From the NCBI GenBank assembly GCA_013368315.1, contig JAACJM010000022.1:62001-126000 (forward strand): a stretch of 64,000 bases of DNA, in the 5' to 3' direction. The translations under genes were made by a program, and so were the position numbers. Under the pieces are notes generated by a model. That model was not told where the DNA came from. It ran no database searches and worked only from the letters and a program-made list of their open reading frames with translations. This stretch comes from Tetrapyrgos nigripes (lineage: Eukaryota > Basidiomycota > Agaricomycetes > Agaricales > Campanellaceae). This document shows positions 45,776 to 57,294 of this stretch, one piece after another (positions within the stretch are counted from its first letter, which is position 1; the number at the start of each line of letters is the position of its first letter).

Positions 45776-48612
45776 TTAGTGAAATGTTTGTGGAGGAAGG
45801 AGTGTATGGAATGTATGGGATGTAATTTTGCTGATGTCTCTCAGGCTTTGAATACACTGGGCAACCTCCAGCCTGGAGCCAATCTCCTCAAATTGTGTTT
45901 TAGCTTGCTCCAGCATGACCTTTGCTTCCTCATATTGATCCATCATGTAGCTTATGTATCCCAGGCATTGCAAGCACTGAGTAGCTCCCACTCTGTACCC
46001 AAGCCCCTCAAATTGCTCTTTGGCTTGTTCCATTAGGACCTTTGCTTCTTTAAGTTGACCAAGTAGATGGCTGATGTATCCCAGGCTTTGCAAGCACTGA
46101 GTAGCTCCCAGCCTGTTTCCAAGCCCCTCAAATTGCTGTTTGGCTTGCTCTAGCATCACCTTCGCTTCCTCATATTGGCCCAGCATTTGGCTGATATTTC
46201 CCAGGATTCGCAAGCACTGAGCAGCTCCCAGCCTCTCCCCGAGCCCCTCAAACTGCTCTTTGGCTTGCTGAAGCATGATCTTTGCATGCTCATATTGACC
46301 TAGCATTCTGCTGATGTCTCCCAGGTGTTGCAAGCAATGAATAGCTCCCAGCCTGTATCCAATCTCCTCGAATTGTTCTTTGGCTTGCTCCAGCATGACC
46401 TTTGCTTCCTGATATTGGCCCAGCATTCGGCTGATAGTTCCCAGGCTTCGCAAGCACCGAGCAGCTCCCAGTCTGTCCCCGAGCTCTTCAAATTGTTCTT
46501 TGGCTTGCTCCAGCATGACCTTTGCTTCTTTATATTTACCCAGCATTCGGCTGATGTTTCCCATGCTTCGCAAGCACCAAGCAGCCCCCAGCCTGTCTCC
46601 AAGCCCCTCGAATTGTTCTTTGGCTTGCTCCAGCATGACCTTCGCTTCCTCATATTTGCACAGCATTCGGCTGATGTTTCCCAGGCGTTGCAAGCACTGT
46701 GCAGCCCCTTTTATATTTCCAATATATTGATATAGATTCATAGCCTGCTGTATCTTGCACTGTGATTCTTTATAATCACTCCGATAATAGGAGACCCTTC
46801 CCCATCTTTCATAGCATTCAGCCTGGGTTTGTTCAAGCCCATAGTTCACAGATATGCTGCTACTGCTTGTAATCACTTCCAGATTACAGGACTCTTGATT
46901 TATCTGATGCTTAAGAAGCTTTTCCACATCATTGATTATTTCTATACCCTTCTCATATTCTCCCATAAACCAGAACATCTCTTCTACTACAAACATTAGC
47001 TCAGTCTGATAACCCAAATTCATCTGTGAATCCCATCTCAAATATTTTTCAAACAGTGGCACAAGACCTGGAAGGTACTGTGAATGATTATACAATTGGT
47101 TTAACACATTTCTATGTGATTTCTCGAATGACTTCTCAATTTGAATGTTGAGAATTTTGAAGATATTTGCAATATGCAGTCCAAGCTGAATATCTCCTGC
47201 AATAGAATTTTGAGGTAAATTGTTTATGAATGATTCATAAAATCTCCATATCTGGCTCTCAAACTGCTCTGTTATCCCACATATTTTCATGATGTATTCA
47301 CCAATAGGTGTCAACATTTTCAATGTTTTATTTCCTGCTTCATGAATAAGGCATGCCTTTTTTAGGACAATAACTTGCATGGTTGCATTAGGAAGCATTT
47401 TGGGCAAATTTTCCAACCAGTCAGGGATACCACTGGGTAGGAAGGCAACAAGCCTTAAAAGATCTAGTCCTGTTTTGGAGAGCTTTTTCCTGATGATATT
47501 CAGAGTCAACTCAATTGACACCTCAATACTTGTAAGCCTGTTCTCTTGCTCTCCCAGCCCAAATCTCTTTAGCACTGCTGTCTTCTGGTCATTCCATATT
47601 TCCATCAGGTCCTTTAATGGTAGCTCTCTAGAATGCTGTACAATGAGCACAATAGCCAAAGGCATACCATCCATCTGAGTGAGCAGCTTCTCCAAAATAG
47701 GATCATCCTCCTTGATTGCATAGTTTCCATCTGAACTCAAAGAACAGAAAGCTTCCTTGGCAGGACCAAGCTCAAGAGGAGGCAAGCCTGATTGTCCTCC
47801 TAGCTTATGCCATTTGATTTGTCCAGGCCCATCAGATCCTCTCATAGTTATGATGACTGACACTGCCTTGAAGCTACAAATCTTTTCAATCAAGTTCTTA
47901 ATGTCCATCTGCTCTTTGCTATTCCAGGATGTCTCAAAATTATCCAGAATCAATAAGACATCTGGGCAGCCTTCAAGATAGTCCAGCAATATACCCAAAG
48001 GTCCTTTTCCTTGAGTCATCTGCAATCCTATTGCTTGCACCAATCCTTGGACAAGATTTGTTGCATCTGGGAGGATTTCACAAGGAATGAAATAGCATCT
48101 CCCTGTAAATTTCTCCTTAATACGAGGATTTTCCATGATATGCAAGGCCACAGATGTTTTGCCTATTCCTCCTGTTCCAAGGATGGCTATATGGGCCTGG
48201 TTGGCTTCACACAAGAGTTTCACTGCTTCTTCCACAAGGTGGGACCTGCCAGTGAATACAGGTGGAGCTTGGGGTGTTTGGAGGAGCAAATCACTGCAAA
48301 TTTGAAAATTAGTGAAAATTCTAATATATGATAGACTTGTACACACTCTGCTGTGATTTCCTAAAGAGAAAATGTTGTCAGGCTTTTCTTTTGTGTCAGG
48401 AAATGATTAAATTAATTACCTTTGGGTTGTTCACTAGAGGATCTGCAAATGACTTGAATGACTCCTCCAATAATCCAAAGAGCAGATTACTTACTTGTAA
48501 TATTATTAATGTTATTGAAAGTCGAGTTCGTGATACTGAAATTATAAGCTCCGGTAAAAAAATTCCCTTGACTTCCAATACCAGTTTGATGAAGGCTATT
48601 ATTATCTGTCAT
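45776..48612 (-). CDS. NB-ARC (STAND/NLR-type) protein with eight C-terminal TPR repeats
   Basis: Exon 1 48612-48491 (ATG 48612, MTDNNSLHQTGIGS), intron 48490-48294, exon 2 48293-45776; together 879 aa without a stop. The head carries GNFFTGAYNFSITNSTFNN, a short motif known at the N-termini of Agaricomycete NLR-like proteins. NB-ARC: P-loop GTGGIGKT (about residue 80), Walker B DVLLILDNFE (about 155), VSVIITMRGS sensor, and MDGMPLAIVL (GLPL-like). Then a helical linker and, from about residue 535, eight 40-aa repeats of the LGNISRMLGQYEEAKVMLEQ / AKEQFEGLGDRLGAAQCL type (45830-46800). STAND proteins act as ATP-driven self/non-self or damage switches, with the repeats sensing ligands; that role here is inferred. 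The best splice uses GTAATC; a GTAAGT four bases upstream would shift the frame. Confidence 0.88.
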
Positions 48613-49370
48613 TTCCGAAGCTTCTCTTAATTCCCCAATGAATTGCCCTTCAATCATCACAAAAATCCCAAGGCTTAATTTCCCGCTCACCTCACAAAAA
48701 CTTTTGTGCTGTAACGTTGCTGTTCAGAACCCAAAGAATGAAAAGTGTCTCAACAACGTGACCAGAACTTTAAAAGTAGAAGTTGCGTTTGAAGCCATCA
48801 TTTTAAAATGAATGATGGCTCTTCCCGATTGATGGGCCAATCAGAACTCCAGGAGTTCTCTATTTTTAGAACATGTATAGCTCTGTCAGTAGTCAAACCT
48901 ATGCCTATGCCCAAGACTGTCTCCTGGATTTTTAACTATGACCATAGCCATGGCCATTTGATTTGGGAATGTGTAGCCGTACATGTACGACTACGTGCAG
49001 TACAGCAATAGTCAGTCCGGGATGGAAAATGAGAAACGATCGCTTTTTAAACAAGCCGGTGGACTCTATAACTCGAGGATCTCAAAAATGACTCGGAGAC
49101 TCCTCAGGAGAGGAGCAAACCTTTAAGATGAGAACATAAGCAGGTAATAAGTATGTATTTAGTGTGCGCTGAGGCAAAATATGAAATCAAACTGTATTTG
49201 AAGTTTATTTATAAGTAGGCCAGGGTTGGGTCAGTAATATATATGCATATGCTTATGGAGGAGGGAGCGGTGGCGAGGGGATAGGTCAGAGAGCACCATT
49301 ACTTTTATATCGTCATAAAAACAGGGCCAGTAAACAGATGTGATTCAAAATCAGAGGGAATCAAACCCTG
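48613..49370. other. Upstream region of the NLR gene
   Basis: No gene recognised. This should hold the NLR promoter, but no clear TATA box is seen near 48640-48720. Confidence 0.4.
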
Positions 49371-49377
49371 GTCTGTC

Positions 49378-49645
49378 GTGTTTTTAATGATCCTTATCTT
49401 GGGAACGTTACACCCTGGATTTTCCGGGCGAGTCCAAACCGCAAACTTCTCCCTGAAGACGACGTCAATTCTAAATTGTGCCGTTACTGCCAACTCACAT
49501 ACGAAACACCCGGAGACGTCCTTGTTCAATGTACTCACCTTCCCTCCACTGTTACCGTTCGCGCTTCATTCATGTCCTCTTTCAACCTTGATCCCTACAT
49601 CTCGCACAAACACGCTTTTGAGCTCTCAAAATCCTGAATTTTCAA
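49378..49645 (+). pseudogene. LINE C-terminal Cys/His fragment
   Basis: Forward reading: NRKLLPEDDVNSKLCRYCQL, then TYETPGDVLVQC, giving a C-x2-C...C motif like that of LINE A (His replaced by Asp), then TVRASFMSSF before stops. It has the position-specific look of the end of a LINE RT protein; everything upstream is missing. Confidence 0.6.
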
Positions 49646-50074
49646 CTGACTTTTGGTACCACACACAGCAAAATTCATTCGCCAAGTTTTCGAGTGATGG
49701 AAAGAACTCGGTCATATCCTTCCTTGCTTTAGATGGAAAATCTGGATGTAGGTAATCGAAAGCGATTCCGAATGCTAAAAAGCGGTAACTTGAAGGTGTC
49801 ACGAACTGGTATGGAAAACAAAGAAACAATATAAATCAACCATCATAGAGGAATGCGAATGCGAGACAATCACAGTGAGGAAAATGGAACAGGAAGCAGA
49901 TACAAGCCACAAAACACGTCAACATCATCATAAGTAATGCAAATGCATGTGGAGACGGACTAGCAGACTAGAGTAGAAAGATTTTGTCGAGAGATATAGA
50001 GGTATTTATGCAGGGACAAGGTAAATGTAGGCAAATGTATAAGTGGTAACTTATGTGACGCGACGAATTTTCGG

Positions 50075-50210
50075 TAATGCGAAATAGAAAGAAGTATAGT
50101 AAACCAAGAAACACAAACCTAAACCAAGCAAAAAAACCACAAGCCCAACGTTGACGATAGGATACGAAGCTCGAAGCATGAAGCGGAAAACGAGAGACGA
50201 GAGGCCACGT
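50075..50210 (+). repeat. Dispersed repeat R2, copy 2
   Basis: Partner of 45245-45470, with the same order of shared words. Confidence 0.5.
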
Positions 50211-51050
50211 TTACTGAAGTGATTTCCCACGGTTTGTCACTCTTTGCTACCACCACCGTCGTCGACTTACACGGTCACAAACCCCCCTCAAATTGTCACA
50301 GCTCCTCTAAAGGAACGAATGGTATCTCTTCCTTACTTTCATCTTAGGTGCCTATTTATCTCGTCTCGACATTCCATCCAGCTCTGCCCTTAACAACCCC
50401 TCCAATTTCTGCTACCACTCGTTCCCCGTGGCCATCACTTCAATAGCAACGCTATACCTGACTGGGCGCTTCAAGAAGACGTGTAATTGCCTTCCCTTTC
50501 GTCCCTTCCTCGGTACAGTCTCTTTCGCTTTCTACCTTACATCACCAAGTCCAACCAACCATACGTCCAACACTCCTCATCTTCGTCCCTTCCTTCCCCA
50601 GTCTTTCCCCAGGCTCTTTACTACCATCACAGGCACCCTGCCGCCCAAGTCGACGACACCCCGCCTCCATCCACCTCACCTGGAGCGCATACCCACACCG
50701 TTCTTTCCGATTACGGTCACTGTCAAATATACTTATACATGTACGCCCACCCTCGTTTCCACCCCACCGCACTCACCACTCACTTTCCCAACTTCCCAAC
50801 TTTGCTTTGCTATCACGCAACTATCGCGCCAAGTTCCCTTCGTTAATCGCTAATCACTATATAACATCCATTGTGATGCTACGTCCCTCCTTTATTTTGA
50901 GAAATGAGAAGGAGAAAGTCGAACGCAGGCGGCAGAGCTTGGTTTTCAAGGGGTGCTAGTGTTAGTCTCGGTTGAGGATTGAGGCTAGAGCCTCGGTGGT
51001 CTGAGATGATACTTATATCATGGCGGAGTTGTCACGTTTCAAAGAGTTCA
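50211..51050. other. C/T-rich interval, no supported gene
   Basis: Open frames at 50428-50853 are driven by Pro/Ser/Thr-rich low complexity on a pyrimidine-rich strand; I see no domain, splice pattern or homology. Confidence 0.4.
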
Positions 51051-51054
51051 AAGA

Positions 51055-51740
51055 GGGAAAGGGGGAGCAGTGGGGGGGAGGGGGGGAGGTGAGATTAGAA
51101 GGCGGGGTTGGAGGGCTGGTGGGGGAGTGGGGGGAGGCGGTCGGAGGGATGGGGCTGGGGGGGGGGGGGGGAAGGGGAAGGTGTTAACGTTTACTCAAGA
51201 GGGTAACGACAACGACAACAACGACAACAACGCAACATTAAGGTTAATGCTGGCGCGGGTGTGGGATATGCTATTAGGCGAGGAGGCGAGGAGGCGGGCT
51301 ATGAGTCTGTGTCTGACACCATGGGGTCAGCAGGGGGGAAGGGGAGGGCGGGTTTTGAGGTACTACACCGGTATTACAGAGACGGAAGAGGTGGGGTGGG
51401 TGGGGGAAGAGGGTTTACTCGGGAAGGGAAGGGAAGGGAGAATGGGGGCAGAATCCAGATATGCATATCGTCAGTCAATGAAATTAGAAGTTTGGCGGAT
51501 CAGATCTGAATGGGAAAGTCAAAGGATGGGATGTGGATGGGGAGGAGGGAGTGGGGTGGAGAGGAGAGGAGAGGAGAGGGTTCGGTGGTAGGTACTGAGG
51601 CCTGAGGTCACAGGTGGAGAGGCTGTCATGTCGATGTTTTGTTTAGCTCATCCTGGTACCTGGTATATGCGGGTGGGTATGCATATCATCACGATGAAGT
51701 GTAGGGGAGCTAGTGAGGAGGGGGGGCGAGGGGGGGGGGC
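51055..51740 (+). repeat. Purine/G-run-rich tract
   Basis: Runs of G up to about 14 (near 51157-51171), GGGGGGGAGGGGGGGAGG near 51070, GAGAGGAGAGGAGAGGAGAG near 51560 and a further G-rich block near 51720. The plus strand is strongly purine-rich. Gly/Arg-rich open frames here are by-products. Confidence 0.8.
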
Positions 51741-51744
51741 GAAT

Positions 51745-53140
51745 AGGACTGTCATAGACCGAGTGGTACCTCAGCCTAAGTTTGTCGTTTGTTTGTCGTC
51801 CATTCAGTATCAGTAATTCAATTCGTTATATCTCTTCTCAAGGTTCTCAATTCCGAATCTCCGCTACAGAATACGATGAGGAGTTTAGGTTTAGGTTTAG
51901 GTGTTTAGGTTGGGTCGTGTCGTGTCGTCAAGTTGAGTTCTTTCGGGAATGCAAGTGGAGCTCAGAGTCTCGGACGTTGGAACAAAGCGGCGGTAGTAAC
52001 TCCTATAGTCCCAGTGTTCTTTAAAATTATATAACGAATTCGACAACACGCCACCTCCAAGGCTCAAGTTCGTAGCGGCTATCAATATATCACAGCAGTT
52101 TTTGATTACTTATCTGGTCTTGGGAGTATTCCTCAAGTATTCCTTTATGTACCCCGATGCGTCTCTTCTGTTCATTTCGTTCTCGCGCTAGTAGTAGCAG
52201 CAGCAACTAACCGTTTTATACTTGGATCCGTCGACTTTTCCTCTCCTCAGGTATTTGCGTAAAACTCCTCAAAGGCTTCACATCTTCCATATGCATATAT
52301 ATTTGACCATCATTCTCGTGTTCCACTCGAGGGATGAACTATCGTCATCGCAGTATCAGTCGTCCAGGCGTTTGTGACGAAGGCATAGGTTCCACTGCGT
52401 CTTACATCGATATTTACAGTAAAAAATTCTAGTATGAGCACGTATTGGTACCGGTACCAACCGGACGAGAGCTGATTAAGTGACACTGTAAAAAGCAGAC
52501 CGTAGTCGAGCTCTTGAGTGCAAGTTATCCACCCCCTTATATATTAATATTATTTCAGCATGCCATATTAACATTCAGACGAGCCTTCCTACTTATTAAT
52601 GGCACGTGCAGCCACAGTCATCACAGTGCTGAGGAGTCGTTGGGTCATCCGCGCCACAGCTAAACAGTAAAGAAGATTGGTTCATTAAATTAAATTCAAG
52701 TCTCCAATCCAAGAAATAATTGTTTATCCCTCGTCTTTGGAAATCCCACCGAGGTAGAGAGAGAGAGAGACGGGGAGAATTCCCATCGAGATTCGAGAGG
52801 CAGAGCGAGATTGGAAGTAAGGTTTACTTACGCAAACGCGGCGACCCCAATTGGAGTCGCCTGAAAAGAATGAAATGAAATTTGAGTGAAAACGATGGAG
52901 TACAAGCATTACTGCCATAATAAGAGTAATTAAATTATACAAAAGGCAATGCATGAGAGCTTCCTCCCAATTGTTGTATGAATCTATGATGTGACTTTTA
53001 AACACACTTACGCTATCGATGCAGTGCAATCGCGGCTCGCCAACTTGAGAGCAAATATTCCAGTCCCCGCAACCGGTACAAGTGCCTTGCCACCAAGCAA
53101 TTTTCGCAAGCAAGGACGACTCGGTCCCTCTTTTCACAAG
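51745..53140. other. Interval without recognised genes
   Basis: Contains three TTTAGG units near 51880-51905 and a short AG run near 52756. Nothing else stands out. Confidence 0.45.
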
Positions 53141-53144
53141 GGAA

Positions 53145-53614
53145 ATGTGGGCCATCGCTGTGCGTGGCACGAAATCGAGGCCCAGTGTGAAGAAACGGCA
53201 TATCGGCATGACCGGAGCCTGCCGACTGAATAGAGGAAGCATAGCCACACTTTGGAACCTCGGGTTATAAGAATGAAGGAAATGTGGGCCACCGCTGAGG
53301 CCCTAATTCCGTCGGTGTCAACTGTGAGCGGCATTTCTCGGCGCAATGTGATTGATAGCGGGACTTTCCAGCCAATAAGGAGGAGGAGCTATTGAGCATA
53401 GCCACAACCGCAAACGTCGCCCTATAAGAACTGATGAAGGAGATGTGGGCCACCACTGCGTGTGGCAATAACGAGGCCCAAAGGAAAGGGAGTAAGTGGC
53501 GAGTGTGCTGTCAACTGTCCGGTACCAGCTTCTATCAAATTCCGAGCCGGAAATTTCGAGAAAAGCGTATATCCAAATTGCATAGCCACACCCAGAAGTC
53601 TCAGATTATAAGAA
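53145..53614 (+). mobile_element. Three head-to-tail MITE family M1 copies
   Basis: Copies at about 53145-53275, 53280-53430 and 53441-53614. Each starts ATGTGGGCCA(T/C)C(G/A)CTG and ends with GCATAGCCACA... and TATAAGAA(C/T). The third is the closest match to 37280-37471. Inside are the recurrent words GGCATATCGGCA, TGCCGACTGAATAGAGGA and GGAGGAGCTATTGAGCATAG. No coding potential. Confidence 0.75.
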
Positions 53615-53639
53615 CGGCTGAAGTGTAGAATGGGTTTAG

Positions 53640-54895
53640 GGAGTTTAGACGGTCTGACAGTCGTCGGTCCTGACATGGATGGGTCACGGTAGTCGACGAG
53701 TCAACATTTGCTACTGGACAAAGACGGTGAAGGTCTCCGGCTCATGTTTGCCTGCAAGAACCCCGTATCCTCCCCTCCCTCCCCTCTACCTTCTCCCCTC
53801 ATTCTTGCCTCACCACATCAATCCAACGGGATTCACTCACACTGTACCAATACCTACCAACGGGGCCGGATATCTCGGGATACCATATTACCTCCACCCA
53901 CCCAGCACCCGCCCAGCACCGACGCATTGAGTGATGGACCAGTCTATGTCCCTCCATTGACTTAGGGCGTATACTACATCCAGTTCACCCATACCACATG
54001 CCCACACCCTCACACATCCTCTGCGATCGTGTCTCTTCGTGTACTGCAGCATCTAAATCGGCTGGATGTCATTGTGATGTCGTTGCTGAGTTGCAAGAGA
54101 AAGCCAGGAAGTGACCAGGATTGCGAGGAAAAGCAGAAACAAAGGCAAAAGCGAAATTGAGTTTGTTGAAGTCTATACGTACTACATAGAAATGCACAAC
54201 TGTAATCTGATTATATGCAAGCAAGGTCCATGCCGACGCAGTCGGCCCTTCCCTCGTCTTTACATTCACCGAAGCGACCTGATGCCACTCGACTCAACTC
54301 CTGGAGTCAGTACTTCCCGTGATCGCTATCAAGGCTGCTGGAATTCTAGAACATGCATGCAGTGCCTTTATTAATATTACCTTCTATTCTTTTTATACCT
54401 TCTTCCCTTTGTAGTTAGGTATTACCTTCTATCCTTTTTATACCTTCTTCCCTTTGTAGTTAGGTTCATCGAGGTCGACATCCTGTCATTTTTTAGGCTG
54501 AAATGAATATCATTTTGTAAACGTAAACATGCTGCGCATGGAACTCAAAAATCTATGTCGGAACCTTCAAAACCACGACATGATATAGAATAACCTATTA
54601 TAACGACCATGATGAAAAAGTGCCGTTATGAGCTGATTATTAAGATGAAGAAAATGATTATAACGTCAAAAAAAAAAGGGAATGGACGTGTTCTGAAGGG
54701 TGAGTTGCACTTAGAGTCAAAGTGCAAGTACTATCCAGGACTCCAGAGTAGAAATCAAAGCCTCGGGAAGAGGGGACACACTGTCATCGACGTTGACAAG
54801 GTGCCCGGGGGACAGTTATAATTAAGGTAACTTTCCCGGGCTGGTAATAATACCTTATTACGGCTATTCTGTTAGAACGTAAAACAAAAAGTTCC
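53640..54895. other. Non-coding interval
   Basis: Pro-rich frames at 53680-53965 come from C-rich low complexity. Apart from the 45-bp tandem duplication nothing is recognised. Confidence 0.45.
54375..54464 (+). repeat. 45-bp perfect-type tandem duplication
   Basis: TATTACCTTCTATTCTTTTT... is followed directly by TATTACCTTCTATCCTTTTT..., one mismatch in 45 bases. A recent duplication. Confidence 0.9.
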
Positions 54896-54901
54896 GACAT
54901 A

Positions 54902-55032
54902 CACGCCGAAAATACAAAAATATCTGCTCGGCAGAAAGGCGTACAGAAACACACTTTTTTACAGATATATCTTATATCAGTAGTAGTGATGTGATCTGTC
55001 CGTCGAGCGGATATTTTTGTCTTTTCGGCGTG
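54902..55032. mobile_element. 131-bp MITE in the promoter of the SDR gene
   Basis: Left CACGCCGAAAATACAAAAAT... and right (reverse complement) CACGCCGAAAAGACAAAAAT... form ~31-bp inverted repeats. ATA flanks both sides (54899-54901, 55033-55035), a 3-bp duplication of the PIF/Harbinger type. It ends 44 bp before the ATG of the reductase gene and could supply promoter sequence. Confidence 0.85.
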
Positions 55033-55076
55033 ATACATATAAGACGACTACCACATCTCTGTTTCACGACAACGAA

Positions 55077-56612
55077 ATGGTTCTAGTCCCCCCCAACTCG
55101 ACGATCTTTGTACGTACTACGTTTTATTGTTTTGCTTTATCTGTGGCCCCAGCGCTCTTTCAAGTTTACTGACGTTCACGGTTCTACCCACCTTATGCAC
55201 TTATACGAACAGGTCTCAGGAGCATCCGGCTTCGTTGGCTCGCACATCGTTTATCAGCTCCTTCAAGAGGGGTATTCTGTTAGAGGGTGCGTCTTACTTA
55301 CTACTTTACTTCATCAAATTCATTCAGCAAACTTACTACTTTTACTTATCTTACTTCTCAATCTCGATAAATAATACTTATCTTGATTCCACAGCGCCGC
55401 CCGTGGCCCCAAAGTGACCACTCTCCGAACTGCATTCGAGAGCTTCAACGGATTCAAAGCTATTGAAGTCCCAGATATTTCTTGCTGTGATTTATCCGAA
55501 GCATTGAAAGGCGTGGATGGGATTATTCATACTGCTGCTTCTCTTCCTGGACGAGCTGATGCGAAGACGACGATTAAGGTGAGTTAAAATCAGATTTATT
55601 ATTGGCCATTTTCCGGTTCAATTGCGATTGTGCTATCAGTTAGAAAAAAAGAAAAAAACACTGATGATAACTCATAATTTGCTCATAGAACACATTCGAA
55701 GGCACACTCCACGTCCTCAAATCCGCGCAACAGGCAGGGATTAAGAGGATTGTCATTACCAGTTCGAATATCACATTTGCACGGGAAGGACCGTTTACTG
55801 ATGATTGTACGTTCTTCAAGTTTCTCCTTGTCTTGTACTTTGTCATTCTCATCTCATGATTCGAACTGATTGCTTTGGCGGCTGAACAGCTTGGAATGCA
55901 GCCACACTCGAAGAAGCTCTTGCAAACCCCTATGTCAGCTATGTATATGCAAAGACCCAAGCGGAAAAAGAAGCTTTGAAATTCGTCGAAGCCTATTCTG
56001 AGATGGAGTTGACGTTCTGTATGTCCTTTTCCCTCCTAAATCTCTCACTCATCCGCGTTGCCTCATAATCCTTATACTTACGTAGTCAACCCACACTTTA
56101 TCTTCGGACCTCTAATCCCCGCTCCCTACTCCCATCTCTTGGTTCCAGAGCCCTCTCTAAGCTCCCTATCCACCTCCGCATATATCTATGCTCTCCTCAA
56201 CCCAAACAATCAGCACTACCCCCCCAATCCAGGCTATGTCGACGTCCGAGACGTCGCACGAGCTCATATCCTTGCTCTTTCCTCCAAACACCAGTACCCT
56301 CAAAAACGTATGATGCTCAAAGCACCTGAGAAAACTTCCTACCGAGATGCGATTTCATATATCGGGACGAGGTTTCCACACTTGAAGGTCCAAGGACGGT
56401 TAGCTGATAGGGAAAAGGCACCGACGGAGGAGTGGGTAGGTGGTGATAAGTGGTTGGACTGGGATGTTAAGACGAAGGAGGAGACGTGGCCAGAGGGGTA
56501 TAAGGGTTGGAAGGAGTGTGTTGGGGATACGATTGAAAGTCTATTGGATATGGAGAAGTATTGGAAGAGTAAAGGGCTTGAAGTAAGTGTTTCAGATGCA
56601 GCGCTGTTGTAA
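55077..56612 (+). CDS. Extended short-chain dehydrogenase/reductase (aldehyde/ketone reductase-like), six exons
   Basis: Exons 55077-55109, 55213-55286, 55395-55578, 55689-55806, 55890-56018 and 56086-56612 join to 354 aa, with no stop and GT-AG introns of 67-110 nt. The N-terminus carries the Rossmann motif SGASGFVGSHIV (TGxxGxxG-like), followed by RGAARGPK, GIIHTAASLPG and RIVITSSNITF; the active-site Y-x3-K is YVYAK. FNPHFIFGPL and GYVDVRDVARAHILAL are typical of the extended SDR subgroup that includes dihydroflavonol/cinnamoyl-CoA and Gre2-like reductases. Expected to use NAD(P)H on a carbonyl substrate in the cytosol; the substrate cannot be told. AATAAA at 56629 may be the poly(A) signal. 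Confidence 0.92.
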
Positions 56613-56769
56613 TCTTGTACAATATGTAAATAAATCTCAATGCCAAAGGGCGTCCTATCAACCACCTCCGCCTCCTTCGGCGTCATATTATCCTCCGGCA
56701 CATAATTCTTATTCGGTAACGAATAATTAACCTCTTGAGCCCCTGCATTATCTGCTATGTAGTAATTGG

Positions 56770-56845
56770 TGATGGGGGAAATTGCCAGCCAATCAGAAGG
56801 AGGAGCTAATGAGCATAGCCACACGCAGAAACGTAAGAACGAGTA
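56770..56845 (+). repeat. MITE family M1, 3' part
   Basis: GCCAGCCAATCAGAAGGAGG ... GAGCATAGCCACACGCAGAA ... GTAAGAACGAG; matches the end of the M1 copies. The stretch 56846-57290 holds no recognised gene. Confidence 0.65.
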
Positions 56846-57294
56846 CGAGGGAGGAGGAGGAGGAGGAGGATTCTACTACCACGGTGGAGTAGGCCGAGGG
56901 CTGGCTATCGCTACGCCAGAGCCAAACGCAGTGGATTGAAGTCAAGAGCTAACTACGACGTACATGCAAGCTGTATACTACACGGTCATGTGAGTACATA
57001 GGGCCTAGACCTCCCCGAAACCCCTACTCCAACGGCATGGGTTCAAGTGCTGAAACGCCGGGTTCCGGGGAGCACCCTGATGTACCTAATACATCATCGT
57101 CCCCGGGACTATTCACTAGCTACATAATCGACAATCCGCCGCAAGGACGGCGAAGACTACATAGGAGATAGATAGCTACCAAATACTTGAATGTACCACG
57201 TAAGAATATCAGAATACGAACCAGAATCAGAAGTCTAAGTACTAGTAGCATAGCCATGAGAACCTAAATCCAAATTCCGCCGTTGGTTACAACT

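Noticed and set aside
50428..50853. Long forward frame of 141 codons
   Set aside because: Pro/Thr/Ser low complexity on a C-rich strand, an equally open second frame overlaps it, and no domain is seen.
51070..51591. 173-codon Gly/Arg-rich frame
   Set aside because: By-product of the G-rich tract.
51880..51905. TTTAGG repeats as a telomere-like site
   Set aside because: Only three units, not the fungal TTAGGG repeat, and internal; probably chance.
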